DNA of 64,000 nt, from contig CM062817.1 in assembly GCA_031772625.1 (NCBI GenBank), forward strand, positions 891,670,184 to 891,734,183. The letters run 5' to 3'. Under the pieces are notes generated by a model, which searched no databases, was not told the origin of the DNA, and worked only from the letters and a program-made list of their open reading frames with translations. This document shows, piece by piece, positions 20,216 through 32,114 of the stretch (positions within the stretch are counted from its first letter, which is position 1; each line of letters begins with the position of its first letter). Made by a program: the position numbers and the translations under genes. Source of the DNA: Pinus tabuliformis. Lineage: Eukaryota; Streptophyta; Pinopsida; Pinales; Pinaceae.

Positions 20216-22117
20216 GAAGTAAGAGATATCTACTATGACTGAGATAGTCTTCCTCACCTAAATTCTTTTCAAGTTCCTAAGTCTTATGTTGTAATGTATG
20301 GATATCATGATTCACTAAATGGGATGCATCAAGACATCATAGAATAATTGGAAGTAAGAGCTCGAGACATCATCATAGAGAAGCATGAAAAAATGTTAGA
20401 ATCTATGGAATTCAAGGATATAGCTCTTCGGAATATCATTGGAAACATAAGTGGCAAGGTCATCTAGTTCAAGGGTCATGATACGTCTGTCAAAAGGAAA
20501 CATATGATGATGGGGATACTTTAGATCCTCAATATTCTCTGATGGAATCTTCCTTTAAAGGTTTACTGATCATGAGGGGAAGAAAGTGTTTCATCAAGAA
20601 TTCAAAACTTATGGAATTCATGGAATGATAGTACAATGACATAAAAGTGAAGCAGATCAAGGGATTGAAGCTCTTTCAATCAAGGCATTTGCTGCACGAA
20701 GCTTGGATGACCCAAGGAAAAATGATGTATATGTGCTTACATTTGATATTGTGGAAGTCATGTCATATGGTTGTAGGTAACATGGATCAATGCTCTATCT
20801 TGAGAGCATAATCAAAAGAAAGGATCTCCTCCCTTGAAGGAATGAAAGAATGCATGGGTCACACATTCATTAGATGAAATTAACATAATATGTCCTCATA
20901 TGAAGTATGAGGTGGTTGAAAAAATTTGTGGAACTCTGATTGGAAGCTCCTGGAAATGAAATGTGTGAAGAAAGGAAGGAAGAGATCATGGAATATGCAA
21001 CCATGGTAAAGGCAATCAACATCCTAAAGACCAAGAATATTTTACTAGGATATCTCCATGAAAGATATGAAGACTCTGATGGAGTCTGAAAAAGAAAGAG
21101 ACCCTTGACAATGTATATCTTTGGGAGATGTGTCAATATGTATGAAGGATGCTAATGCAAACTAGAAGATGTCATGATGAAAGACCATCACAAAGGTAAT
21201 GTTGATTTTAATGTTCATTCCTTTATTTTTGAACAAATATCTGGATAAGTTTATGCAGCGCTGCCGAGGGAAGATCTATGGATGTCTTCCACCACTGATG
21301 CACATGTAGTAGGATGAAATATCCTTAAGTAAACATGGCATGAAGGAAGGCCAAATATAGAATGATAGATCACTTTCCGATGATGACATGGCTGACTCAT
21401 GGATGAAAGTGATGGATGGTTAGTGCCCTATGTAGAAGTCCCAAATATGAAGACTCCTAGATAATGAAAATAAGTTCATGACATCATGAGGAGGACTTCT
21501 TCAAGAAACTGGTTGTCCCATCATCTCCACCTCAAGAACTGCTATAGGTCCCGAATTAAGATGGAGCCTGGAAACAAGTTTCTTACTCGGAAGAAACTTG
21601 GAAATTCCTAAGCCAAGAGGGAGCTTAGGTACATTCCTTCTGTAGGAATGAGTACATTCTTTTATTGGAATAGATATGTCCAACCTAATTAAGAGGGAGA
21701 GATAGACGCATCATTATTGTCTTCACTTGGGAAGACCAAATGAAGGATTGGGTAAACATCTAGCATCCGATGCTCTTTGAGGATGTACTAGGGAATCCAA
21801 AATAAGAGTAGTCGTTGAGGACCGATATTCTTTGAGGATTAGGAATCCAAGATAAGAATAGTCCTGGTGGAACACACCTTGAGAACCCGGGTGGGGTATG
21901 TTTCGAGAGAGACAATGATGAGGGTGTATATACATCATTGGTATCACCAACATTGTGCTCAGATCTTGTGGAAAGATAGAGTTGTTAGTAAAGGCCTTAC
22001 TATGTGAAAATTCTGGTTGATATGATGCTAAAAATATTTGTTACCAATCCGACTCTTCTTATGAGAAATTATTCAAATTGAGAATGACCAAATACCATCA
22101 CGAATACCTCCCCAATT
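20216..22117 (+). pseudogene. Element B internal region after gag: unrecognised, decayed coding-like DNA
   Basis: This is the remainder of B between the C insertion and the polypurine tract, where pol would be expected. No protease, integrase, RT or RNase H motif is seen in any frame. Protein-like stretches interrupted by stops occur on the plus strand, for example SYVVMYGYHDSLNGMHQDII, then KMLESMEFKDIALRNIIGN (near 20280-20460), IEALSIKAFAARSLDDPRK (near 20660) and HMKYEVVEKICGTLIGSSW (near 20890). I do not recognise the family. It could be an unusual B-specific gene, a captured host fragment, or pol decayed beyond recognition. Confidence 0.4.
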
Positions 22118-22126
22118 AAGAGGGAG
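22118..22126 (+). promoter_or_regulatory. Element B polypurine tract
   Basis: AAGAGGGAG ends directly at TGTTGAAAAG, the start of the 3' LTR, as expected for plus-strand priming. Confidence 0.85.
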
Positions 22127-22446
22127 TGTTGAAAAGTGTAACTAGGTTCGGTCTTCATAATGACATGTGTAATTGTAATTTTATGTAATTGATGAAAAGA
22201 AGAAAAATAAAATTATTATTGTAATGCTTGTCTCATGGTTTTCATGAGCAAGGTATTTTATTTTATTGATGGCTCCCATTGTGAGCCTTTAGGATTAAGT
22301 CATATAGTCATAAGATTTAAATTAAGTCTATGTCATGTAAGAAGGACCCTTCTTGGGCAATATACATTTTATATGAGTCATTTAATAGGTATGAAAATCC
22401 CTCCAAGACAAACACAAGACCTCTCCTTGATGTTGGATATAAGATA
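22127..22446 (+). repeat. Element B 3' LTR, first part (320 bp)
   Basis: Collinear with 7635 on. It is interrupted by element D after AGATA, and the rest resumes at 31303. Confidence 0.9.
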
Positions 22447-24005
22447 TATTGGAAATAATACTGAGAGGGGGGGGGGGTGAATCAGTATTAACAAATCAAT
22501 AAAACATTTTCATTTCATACTCTGATTCATATATGCTACTTTAGTTAAGGAAACCTGCGTGTATATGCAACTGTGTTTAATGCAACCAGCATATATCCAG
22601 TAAACTTATGATTCAGTTAATCCATTATATTTGATCTTTAATCAGTGCATCAGAACTTCATTAACCATATAAATAGTGAACATGAGCAGTAAAACAAAAC
22701 AGACAATCACACACACGTGAACACAATATATAAGGTGGAAACCCAATGTGGGTGAAAACCACCTACTGCAATCGTCTCTATCTTCTTTTAATAAGAAACT
22801 TCTTTTTAAAATTTTTGTACTGGTGCAGACTTATACCAGTACACAAGCTTCTACCTGTAGAAGGCTACAACCTTCTCTCGTTCTCCAGCTTCTCCTGGAA
22901 GGGAGATACAACCCCCTAGCTCTTGTACTAGCTGTTGTGTTTACTAGTACATAGGTGCAGGCCTACAGAAGGCTACAACCTTCTCTTTTCTTCCAGGGAC
23001 CACGTTTCATTAATTTTCAGACTGGATCCATCAATAACATCAATCAACCATCAAATATATCTACATCAATAAATCTCCTTTGCACCAACTGAATCAAACA
23101 ATCACTTCTCAGAATGCTGTAACTAGAATATAGAAACAGTAACCAGAACCCATGCTATAACCCAGAACACTGCAACAACAAACAGAAGAAGCTAATGCAT
23201 ATTCTATTAGGTATACACTACTGCAACGTGTCGAACCTACGTACATATGCAGTTTACTCAAGGCGAACCTGCGTATATGCTCTTTTGATATGTATACCCA
23301 GCGTGTATACATGCCTTTGCTAAAGTGAACCTACGTACAGATCTGTAAATGATGATTTTAAACTTTACAACAACTTCAGACATCAGTTATACCCAGATCA
23401 TCATATTTACAGTTTACAACACGCGCCATTTATTCAGATAAGAAATCAAAACCACATAAAGATACTTCTTTTCAAGCCTTAAGGTCTTGACCCCTCAATA
23501 GAACTTATCCTTCCTCAAGCGCTCAGGTTCATCCTTGATTCAAATCCAGCTGTGCACCATAACCCAATAACCTGTATTCTAGATCTTGCTTTTCATTATA
23601 TATGCAATTCATGAGTACCTTTGCCTAATGATCTTCTCATCCTTTTATAGTCCTAGGCCTTACTCAATACCATGGACCAAAACCACTTAGAACCAATACC
23701 TTGGACTGAATACCTGGGGTCAACACTTCAGACCAAATACCATGGATCAATACCGAAATACCATGGATCAAAAACCATAGACCAAATCTTAGTTTTCCAA
23801 CATGTACGTGCCTTTCCTTGCGTGAAAGTGCATGTGTATGCGTACGCGCCTTTTGGTTTGTGCACCGTGTGTACACGCGGCCTGGTCAATGGGGAACCTG
23901 CGTATACTTCTTTTTCTTCATTTTGAGAGTCTGAACTGTGATTTGTCATCTGAGAGAGTTGCCATCAAGTACAACACCTATATCACCTGTATCATAATGC
24001 CAACA
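22447..24005 (-). repeat. Element D 3' LTR (left copy), 1559 bp
   Basis: On the plus strand it runs from TATTGGAAATAATACTGAG (first base pair mutated from TGTTGG) to ATGCCAACA. It includes a G run near 22468-22480. Near 23672-23780 short imperfect repeats of CCATGGATCAATACC type occur. Its partner is at 29741-31297. Confidence 0.93.
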
Positions 24006-24021
24006 ATCGCCCCCTTTGGAC
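24006..24021 (-). promoter_or_regulatory. Element D polypurine tract
   Basis: On the minus strand CCAAAGGGGGCGAT directly precedes the TGTTGG start of the 3' LTR. Confidence 0.8.
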
Positions 24022-24048
24022 TTGATGGCAACAACAACACCAATCACT

Positions 24049-24660
24049 CTCCCCCTTTGTCATCAAGGGCAAAGGGTCATGCTCCCCCTGAGTACCTGCT
24101 GAAATCTTTGATATGCTGAAGTGCTGATTGAGCTTCTATGATCGAGTACATGCTCCCCCTGAACATAAGCAAGGTCTGAAAAAAGATAACATGACTCTAT
24201 ACGTACATCACCAAAGAACTTCATATCACCAAAGACTCATACATACATCCATCTCCCAACCAAGTGGGGATACACGAAGTTTGGCTCATCCACCCAACCA
24301 AGTGGGGATACACCAAGTTTGACTCATCCACCCAACCAAGTGGGGATATACCAATTGATTATACATGTCAAAACAAGAAAATTACATCATCCATCCCATG
24401 CATAGTGGGGTAACAAAATATGACCTTTACATTGAAAGATATATATGACATATAAAATAGAGACCAAACATTTGAAACAAGACTATGATAGTTATCATCA
24501 ACTATCTTCAGCAGCATCTGTCAATCACCATCCATACCAGCAACCATGAACTCCCCCTGAACCTGTTCCACCTGAATCAAAACAACTGTGAATTTGTACC
24601 AAGACCTTATAAGATAATGCCAACAATGCATTACTATAAGTATATGCTCCCCTTGAATCT
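24049..24660 (-). repeat. Polypurine-like motif repeats and 38-bp tandem repeat in element D spacer
   Basis: Minus-strand TCAGGGGGAG-like motifs occur near 24081, 24151, 24551 and 24646 (the last one varied), and a related AAAGGGGGAG near 24049. A 38-bp unit starting CCCAACCAAGTGGGGATACA on the plus strand repeats 2.6 times at 24255, 24293 and 24331. The spacer lies between RNase H and the polypurine tract. Multiple polypurine-like copies here are a recalled Sirevirus trait. Confidence 0.7.
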
Positions 24661-24913
24661 GTGCCAGATGATCACTGTTAGACCCATATCAGACTCCTTT
24701 CATCCAGTGTTTTTCTTCAAACCAACATATACATGACTGTATCCACAGAAATCGACGTATGTACGTGGATACACTCCATGAAACTTGCATACAACCACTT
24801 TTCTCTGAAATAGATAAGCTTTAACAACAAGATGATGCATCAACTACTCCGAGCTTCTACCTGAGATATTCAAATGTTTCTTTGGGTAGTGGTTTGGTGA
24901 ATATATCAACAAC

Positions 24914-25696
24914 CTATTCTTTGGAGGGAACATACTCTAATTTTACCTTTTGTTCAAGCACTTGTTCACGTAGAAAATGATATTTGATGTGTATGTGCTT
25001 CGTCTTGGAATGCATGACTGGATTCTTTGAAATACTGATTGCACTTGTATTATCACATAGAATGGAGATGGGTGGAGTACATGTGATCTGAATGTCTTGC
25101 AATGTTTGCATCATCCAAAGGAGTTGTGTGCATCAAGATGCAGCAGCCACATATTCTTCTTCAGCTGTAGATAATGCAAGTGAACTTTGTTTCTTGCTGA
25201 ACCAAGGCACTAATCTGGAACCCATATAGAATGCACCACCACTAGTGCTTTTTCTGTCATCCACGCTTCCTACCCAATCTGCATCTGTATATGCATGAAG
25301 TGTAAGATCTGTATCCCTAGGATACCATAAACCAAAATTCTGAGTTCCTTGAAGATATTTGACGATCCTTTTGACTACATGAAGGTGTGATTCCTTTGGA
25401 TTTGCTTGGAATCTTCCAACTATTCCTACTGCATGCATGATGTCCAGTCGGATACCTGTTAGATAAAGCAAGCTGCCAATCATGGATCTGTAGGTTGGTT
25501 GATGTACTACTGTTGGTTCATCATTTGAGTTGAGACTGCATCCTGTTACCATGGGGGTACATACTGGTTTAGAATCTTCCATGCCGTATTTTTTCAAGAT
25601 CTGCTTGAGATACTTGGTTTGTGATAAAAATATACCATCTTTATTTTGTTGAACTTGTAGACCAAGAAAATATGTGAGCTCACCAAATAGGGACAT
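24914..25696 (-). pseudogene. pol: Element D RT connection and RNase H, one break
   Basis: The minus-strand frame 25696-25133 carries FGELTYFLGLQVQQNKDGIF, a YRSMIGSLLYLTGIRLDIMH motif and RNase H start TDADWVGSVDDRKSTSGG, SSLALSTAEEEYVAAAS, then a stop. The frame 25114-24914 continues with ISILCDNTSAISIS and MHSKTKHIHIKYHFLREQV. Together they are the C-terminal part of a copia polyprotein (RNA:DNA hybrid degradation). The stop at 25133 separates the pieces in or near the active-site region. The upstream RT frame ends at 25709. Confidence 0.9.
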
Positions 25697-25708
25697 TTCA
25701 AATTCTTG

Positions 25709-26632
25709 CTACATTACCAAAGCAAAGTTTTGACTCATGGATTCTTCATTGCTACCAAAAATGATATCATCAACATACACAACAAGTATTGGCAATTTAT
25801 TATTGTCAATCTTTATATATAGATTGCTATTAGCTGATCCTTTTGAGAAACCTTGTTGATGAAGATATTTTTCAAGACGGTAATACCATGCCCTTGGAGC
25901 TTGTTTTAGACCATAGAGAGCCTTTCTGAGTCTGCATACAAATTTTGGATCATTTCGAAGAATGAATCCATCTGGTTGCTCAATATATACTTCTTCTTCT
26001 AAGTCCCCATTAAGAAAAGCAGATTTTACATCCATTTGGTATACTTTGAATCTCTGAAAACTAGAAAGAGAAAGGAACTTTCTTATGGCTTCAAGTCTCG
26101 CAACAGGTGCAAAAGTTTCTTCAAAATCTATACCTTCCTGTTGAGCATACCCTTTACAAACAAGTCTGGCCTTGTTTCTAATAAGTTCTCCATTTTCATT
26201 CAGCTTATTTTTGAATATCCATTTGGTTCCTATGATATTCTTATCATGAGGTATAGGAACTAATTCCCAAGTATTATTCTTTTCAATCTGCTCAAGCTCT
26301 TCATTCATGGCCTTGACCCAACATTCATCTTTGCATGCTTCATTTACATTTTGAGGTTCGATGGAGGAAAGAAATGCAAGATAACTTGAGGATTCTGTAA
26401 TAGTTCTTCTTGTCTGCACACCTGCCTCTTTCTGTCCCAAAATTTGAGTCTCTGGATGATTTTTCTGAACATACCTAGATGGAGTCTTTTCTTCTGCTGT
26501 TATCTGTTCTTCTGGTGTTTCATTGGATTCTTCTTCAGAATTAGTCTGATTTGATGTGGAAGGGTAGTCCTCATCTTCTTCATTCTCTTTGGTTTTTATT
26601 TGCCTTGGATTTTTGCATGTTTCATCAACCAA
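25709..26632 (-). CDS. pol: Element D reverse transcriptase
   Basis: A 307-residue open stretch of the minus-strand polyprotein. It has an acidic, Ser/Thr-rich linker, then [96 protein letters not shown], and the catalytic [10 protein letters not shown] near the end. All core RT motifs appear intact. The first Met shown is internal to the polyprotein and is not a true start. It ends in a stop just after the YVDD block, and the rest of RT follows in the next frame (25696 down), so one frameshift or stop breaks the gene. It copies RNA into DNA in the cytoplasmic particle. Confidence 0.92.
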   Translation of the reverse strand: MVDETCKNPRQIKTKENEEDEDYPSTSNQTNSEEESNETPEEQITAEEKTPSRYVQKNHPETQILGQKEAGVQTRRTITESSSYLAFLSSIEPQNVNEACKDECWVKAMNEELEQIEKNNTWELVPIPHDKNIIGTKWIFKNKLNENGELIRNKARLVCKGYAQQEGIDFEETFAPVARLEAIRKFLSLSSFQRFKVYQMDVKSAFLNGDLEEEVYIEQPDGFILRNDPKFVCRLRKALYGLKQAPRAWYYRLEKYLHQQGFSKGSANSNLYIKIDNNKLPILVVYVDDIIFGSNEESMSQNFALVM

Positions 26633-26658
26633 AACATCAATACTCTCAATAATTTTCC

Positions 26659-27407
26659 CTAGTCTTTTATTATAACATTTATATCCTTTACTTCGAGAAG
26701 AGTAACCAAGGAGAATACTTCACCTGCTCTGGGTTCAAACTTACCAAGTTTTTCATCAGTCCTTTTGATGTAACATTTTCTTCCAAAAACTTTGAAGTAT
26801 TTTACAGTAGGAGTCTTACCATACCAAAGTTCATGAGTAGTTTGAGCGCTGTTTACCCGAATGTTTGTTTTGTTGAGAATAGTGACGATAGATAATGCAA
26901 CTTCACCCCAGAAGGTTGCAGGAGTTCCAGACTCATCTAGCATAGCCCGAGCCATTTGTTGAACAGTTCTGTTCATCCTTTCTACCACTCCATTTTGCTG
27001 AGGTGTCCTTGCGGTGGAGAATTCCCTTTTTATTCCATGTTCTTCACAAAAGTCGAAGAATTCATCCAAGGTAAATTCCCCTCCTCGATCAGATCTGAGG
27101 CATTTGATTTTGCGATCTGATTCATTTTCAACTAAAGCTTTGAAGGCTTTGAACTTTTCAAATGCTTCATCTTTATGCTTTAGAAGTCCTATCCAACACA
27201 TTCTTGAAAAATTGTCAATGAACAATATAAAATATTCTTCTCCACGAGGTGACTTTTTCCTTGATGGTCCACATAAATCAGTATGAACAAGTTCAAGAGG
27301 CTTACTAGCTGATCCTTCCTTTTCAGGGAAATGTGCTCTAGTTTTCTTACCAAATTGACATGATTTTCATATTGTATTTTCTGGAATGCTGATATCTGGA
27401 AGATCAC
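26659..27407 (-). pseudogene. pol: Element D integrase core, frameshifted
   Basis: The minus-strand frame 27225-26659 contains FIDNFSRMCWIGLLKHKDEA, CLRSDRGGEFTLDEFFDFCE, FSTARTPQQNGVVERMNR, and the C-terminal YFKVFGRKCYIKR. This is the D,D-35-E catalytic core of a copia integrase. The preceding part, with the first catalytic Asp region, lies in an overlapping frame (27407-27189), so at least one frameshift divides the domain. It inserts the cDNA into the host chromosome. The HHCC region is upstream, in the protease and pre-integrase frame. Confidence 0.9.
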
Positions 27408-27414
27408 GAATAAC

Positions 27415-27875
27415 CTAGTATCTGCATGCTTTTCTTATTTGAGGGAAGCTTAGATGCCCCAGTCTTCTGTGCCATAGCCAATGTTCATCATTTTTGCTTA
27501 GATAGCACTGTTGTTGTCCTCCCTTGAGTATGTATAATTTGTTTGGAGTTCTTACACCTTTGATTACTGTTTCTCCTGTATCAAGCTCATGAACAACACA
27601 TCCATTTGATCGAAATACTACTTCATTTCCTTGATCACACATTTGACTGACACTTAACAAGTTATACTTAAGACCATCAACATACATAACATTCCCAACT
27701 TTAACCTTTTCTTTTAAGAGAACAGAGCCTTTACCTTTTATGACAACAGGAGTGTCATTTCCAAATGAGACCTTCTTTTCCTTTTCTAAGGCATTATGTG
27801 ACTGAAGTTTTTTTTTGTCACCTGTCATGTGTTTTGAGCATCCACTGTCGATATACCACTGATTTTCTTGTCCTT
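27415..27875 (-). pseudogene. pol: Element D protease and GAG-pre-integrase domain
   Basis: The minus strand shows the aspartic protease signature YIDSGCSKHMTGDKK (near 27870-27825), followed by GKGSVLLKEKVKVGNVMYVD, YNLLSVSQMCDQG, and the pre-integrase HWLWHRRLGHLSFPQIRKA, which supplies the His residues of the HHCC zinc finger. The active-site DSG is present. A stop at the end of the stretch separates it from the integrase core. The domain order protease then integrase is the copia order. Confidence 0.88.
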
Positions 27876-28095
27876 CTGCTTACAAGGCTATACCACATCT
27901 TTCTATTTGCGGCTATTTCTTTTTCCATATTTTGGGACTTAATGAAGTTTTCTCGTGAGATGTTTGCCGAAATTTACTTCTGCATTCAGATTCTTCATGA
28001 CCAAAGTTGTTTCAGATATAGCATTCTATTTAATTTTCAAGGAGAGAAAAGTTATTGTAAGTCTGTTTCATGATCCTTGTCACATTCCTTTGATT

Positions 28096-29680
28096 TCATG
28101 CTTCTCTAGTCATGATTGTCTTGTAAGCAACACATTGAGCAACTTTGTGTCCAAAGTTATGACATGAGAAACATTGGCCATTAAATAAGTTCCTGCAATT
28201 ATCGAATCTACTGACCTGGTGATTGTAGTTTCTATTGATATTCATTCTTGAAGTAGATTGAGTATGATTTACTTGAGGTTTGTAGCTTCTGTTCATCCTT
28301 GAAGTAAATTGATCCTGATTTACCTGGTGGTCTTCTTTATGCCTTTGTTGACGACTGTCAAACTGTTTACTGCTCTTTGCTGCATCAAGATAGCTTTTAG
28401 TGGAGGTTGACAACTTCTGTGATTGAGATGTTTCTTTAGTATATCCAAGACTTGTCTTAATCAGAGGAGAACACTGCACTTTGATAATTTCATTTAATGT
28501 ATCTGATCCTTTAGCAAATCTAAGATTGAGAGCTTTTGTTTTCTCAATATCCTTTCTTAGACCCATAATTTCACATTCCAGTTTTTCATTGTGTTTTTCT
28601 CTTTCAACAATGGAATCTCAGAGTATCTATAATAATATTCTTTTCTTCTAAATAGACTTTGAGTTTAGAGATTTATTCATAAAGGTCATCCTCATCTAAA
28701 GAATCCAAGAAATCATCATCTTCAAATGCCATTAGAAGTCTATAGTCATTACTATTTTCATCTTCATCACTATTTGATAAACCATCACTATCTTCATGAG
28801 TATAGTAGCTCTTCTTACTTACACTTTGTTTTCTGTTCCATTTTGCTGATTCCTTACCTTTATCAAGCTTATCTTTATGAGGACATTTGGCAGCATAATG
28901 ACTGACTCTTCCACAAGCAAAGCATTTGAAAGGTCGTTTACCTCTGAATCTCTCGGAACCCCATTGAAGGTTCTTGACGAAGTTTGCCTCTTCTTCTCCT
29001 TCTGAAATATGTACCGATTCATGGAATTATTCTCTTCCTGCAACTTTGAATGCGGCTTCTCTCTAATTTGATGGACCTCCTTTTCTCATTTCGAAAGCAG
29101 TTAAGATTCTGTGTAGTTGTGTCATAGTGATAGTCTGAAGATCCTGCTTTTCTTCTATGGCAGATACTTTTGATTCAAACTTAGTAGACAAGGATCTTAA
29201 AACCTTTTCAACTAAAGTAACTTCTTTTATCTCTTCACCCAAGTTATTCATGCAATTAACAATCTCATCTATACGTAAGAAGTAATTAGCTATACTTTCA
29301 TCATCGTGCATTTTGAGAGTTTCATATTGAATTCAGAGAGATTATAGTTTTGCACGTTTTCCCTGATTGTCTCCTTCATAGCTTAGAACGATCTTGTCCC
29401 ATATTTCTTTGGCGGTTTTGAGCTGCATAAATTTGACAAATTCTGATTGTGACAGACTCCATAATAATGTATTGACAGCCTTGGCATTGGTTTCATATTG
29501 CTTTTTACCCAATGTATCTGTAGGAATTGCTGATGGAAATGTATATCCTCCTTCCATGATTTCCCAGACATCTGTTCCAAGAGATTGAAGATAGGCTGTA
29601 GTTCTTACCTTCCAATAAACGAAGCTGCTCCCATCAAAGATTAGTGGTCTAATGGATCCCTCTCTTTCATAATTACTCAT
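28096..29680 (-). pseudogene. gag: Element D gag, several frames, two zinc knuckles
   Basis: It starts at ATG 29680, about 47 bp after the primer site. The first frame (29680-29342) has RPLIFDGSSFVYWKVRTTAY and ELWDKIVLSYEG-like sequence of the copia gag core. The frame 29311-29063 continues with LVEKVLRSLSTKFESKVSAI. A first CCHC knuckle CFACGRVSHYAAKC lies near 28930-28885. Next come an Asp/Ser-rich tract and a coiled-coil-like stretch. A second knuckle CFSCHNFGHKVAQC lies near 28160. Frameshifts and stops separate the parts. It forms the capsid and binds RNA. Confidence 0.88.
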
Positions 29681-29726
29681 GATGATAGATCTTCCTTCAA
29701 GCGATCAAGCTTCTTCTGAAGGACTT

Positions 29727-29738
29727 GCTCTGATACCA
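29727..29738 (-). promoter_or_regulatory. Element D primer binding site
   Basis: On the minus strand TGGTATCAGAGC lies 2 bp after the 5' LTR, a perfect initiator Met-tRNA site. Confidence 0.93.
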
Positions 29739-29740
29739 AT

Positions 29741-31297
29741 TGTTGGAAATAATACTGAGGGGGGGGGGGGGGGTGAATCAGTATTACCAAATCAATATTT
29801 TTTTTTCATTTCATACTCTTATTCATATACGCTACTTCAGGAAACTCGAGTGTATATGCAACTGTGTTTAATGCAACCATCGTATATCCAGTAAACTTAG
29901 GATTCAGTTAATCCATTATATTTGATCTTTAATCAGTGCATCAGAACTTCATTAACCATATAAAAAATGAACAGGGGTAGTAAAACAAAACAGACAATCA
30001 CACACACATGAACACAAGATATAAGGTGGAAACCCAATGTGGGTGAAAACCACCTGTTGCAATCGTCTCTATGTTCTTTTAATAAGAAACTCCTTTTTAC
30101 AATTTTTGTATTGGTGCAGACTTATACCAGTACGCAGGCTTCTACCTGTAGAAGGCTACAACCTTCTCTCATTCTCCAGCTTCTCCTGGAAGGGAGCTAC
30201 AACCCCCTATCTCTTTTACTAGCTATTGTGTTTACTAGTACGTAGGTGCAGGCCTACATAAGGCTACAACCTTCTCTTTTCTTCCAAGGACCACGTTTCA
30301 TTAATTTTCAGACTGGATCCATCAATAACATCAATCAACCATCAAATATATCTGCATCAATCAATCTCCTTTGCACAAACTGAATCAAACAATCACTTCT
30401 CAGAATGCTGTAACCAGAATACAGAAACAGTAACCCGAACCCATGCTATAACCCAGAACACTGCAACAACAAACAGAAGAAGCTAAATCATATTCTATTA
30501 GGTATACGCTACTGCAATGTGTTGAACCTGCGTACAAACGCAATTTACTCAAGGCGAAGCTGCGTATATGCTCTTTTGATATGTATACCTAGCGTGTATA
30601 CATGCCTTTGATAAAATGAACCTGCGTACAGATCTGTAAATGATGATTTTAAACTTTACAACAACTTAAGACATCAGTTATACCCAGATCATCATATTTA
30701 CATATTACAACATGCACCATTTATTAAGATAAGAAATCAAAACCACATAAAGATACCTCTTTTCAAGCCTTAAGGTCTTGACCCCTCAATAGAACTTATC
30801 CTTCCTCAAGCGCTCAGGTTCATCCTTGATTCAGATCCAGCTGTGCACCATAACCCAATAACCTATATTCTAGATCTTGCTCTTCATTAGATATGCAATT
30901 CATGAGTACCTTTGCCTAATGATCTTCTTCTCCTTTTATAGTCCTAGGCCTTACTCAATACCATGGACCAAAACCACTTAGAACCGATACCTTGGACCGA
31001 ATACCTGGGGTCAATACTTTGGACCAAATACCACGGATCAATACCGAAATACCATGGATCAAAAACCACATACCAAATCTTAGTTTTCCAACATGTATGT
31101 GCCTTTCCTTGCGTGAAAGTGCATGTGTACACTTATGCGCCTTTTGGTTTGCGCACCCGCATGTACATGCACCCTGGTCAATGGGGAACTTGTGTATACC
31201 TCTTTTTCTTCATTTTGAGAGTCTGAACTGTGATTTGTCATCTAAGAGAGTTGCCATCAAGTACAACACCTGTATCACCTGTATCATAATGCCAACA
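29741..31297 (-). repeat. Element D 5' LTR (right copy), 1557 bp
   Basis: It runs from TGTTGGAAATAATACTGAG to ATGCCAACA on the plus strand and is collinear with 22447-24005. The G run here is longer than in the left copy. Confidence 0.93.
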
Positions 31298-31302
31298 AGA
31301 TA

Positions 31303-32114
31303 TAATTAATCATCTCCTCCAATAGACATGTCAACTCACCGTATTCATGTCAGCTAATTTCATGGGTAAACCACTATTTATAGGAAACTCGACCTCAGTT
31401 TAGATCACCGAAAATTTCAGAGAAGTACAAGTCTGCAGTTTGAATTTCAAACAGGTAAAAGGAAGAGCCTCCCAACTAGTGAAGTAACAAAAAATAAGAG
31501 TGAAGTTCTTATGGGTGTTTTTGGGACTGTTTTAAGGACAAAAAAACTTCTATACATGAAGTTTGTTGCAATAGTAAAGGAGAAGTTTGTTGCAGTAGTG
31601 AAGGAGAATCTTGTTGCAACAGTGAAGGCTGATGGTAAGTCTACTGTAGTGGAAGCTGAGGAGAAGTGCAATCCTCCTAAGAAGCCAAAGTGGAAGAAGG
31701 ATTAGTCAAGAAGGCTGAAGGTCTAAAGCAGAAGGAAGCTAGGGTTGAAGAAGAAGCCAAGCAGGAAGAAGGAGCTGAAGGTTGAATATCATTGAATAAA
31801 GATCTTGTGTCTTAGTCTTGGAGTGGAAAATAGGTCAAGGGTCTTGGTATTGGTATTTTTCAATTGGAATCTCTATAAGAAGATGAATTTGTTCGGGTTT
31901 TCCTCTCAAAGTTTGAGAGGTTTGGGCCCTGGATGATAGCCTATATTATATCTCTCTTATCTTTTTATGGTTTATGCATTGATATATGTTTGATGAAGAA
32001 TAACACTAATAACCTAAGTAAAAGAAGATCCTAATATAAAGAAGTAAAATAACTCACAAGCAGTTACTAATAGAAGAGAAATCACTTAATTGCTATGCCC
32101 TAGATTTCTCAACA
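31303..32114 (+). repeat. Element B 3' LTR, second part (812 bp)
   Basis: It continues the LTR after element D and ends CTCAACA. Together with 22127-22446 it totals 1132 bp, equal to the 5' LTR. It contains the GTTGCAATAGTAAAGGAGAAG-type repeats seen in the 5' LTR. Confidence 0.9.

Larger units (their letters stand above)
22447..31297 (-). mobile_element. Element D: nearly complete Sirevirus-like copia retrotransposon
   Basis: 8851 bp with perfect target duplications AGATA (22442-22446 and 31298-31302) inside B's 3' LTR. LTRs are 1559 and 1557 bp, visually about 93-95% identical over the first 300 bp. Minus-strand order is 5' LTR, Met-tRNA primer site, gag, protease, integrase, RT, RNase H, spacer, polypurine tract, 3' LTR. 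Integrase before RT marks Ty1/copia. RNase H motif SKNPVMHSKTKHI and repeated polypurine-like motifs upstream of the 3' LTR fit the Sirevirus lineage as I recall it. It is the youngest-looking element in the window, but gag and pol already carry frameshifts and stops. Confidence 0.93.
7635..32114 (+). mobile_element. Element B: composite LTR retrotransposon with nested C and D
   Basis: B starts TGCTGAAAAG and ends CTCAACA, with 5-bp flanks ACCAG and ACAAG (one mismatch) as a target duplication. The 5' LTR is 1132 bp. The 3' LTR, with the D insertion and its duplicated 5 bp removed, is also 1132 bp. A methionine-tRNA primer site and a polypurine tract are present. The insertion interrupts the copia pol gene of element A in a conserved RT region. 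Without C and D, B would be about 5.4 kb, with a gag-like region and no recognisable pol. It is therefore non-autonomous and presumably mobilised by a copia relative. Confidence 0.9.

Noticed and set aside
24255-24354. CRISPR-like array
   Set aside because: These are contiguous 38-bp tandem units without unique spacers, inside a plant retrotransposon.
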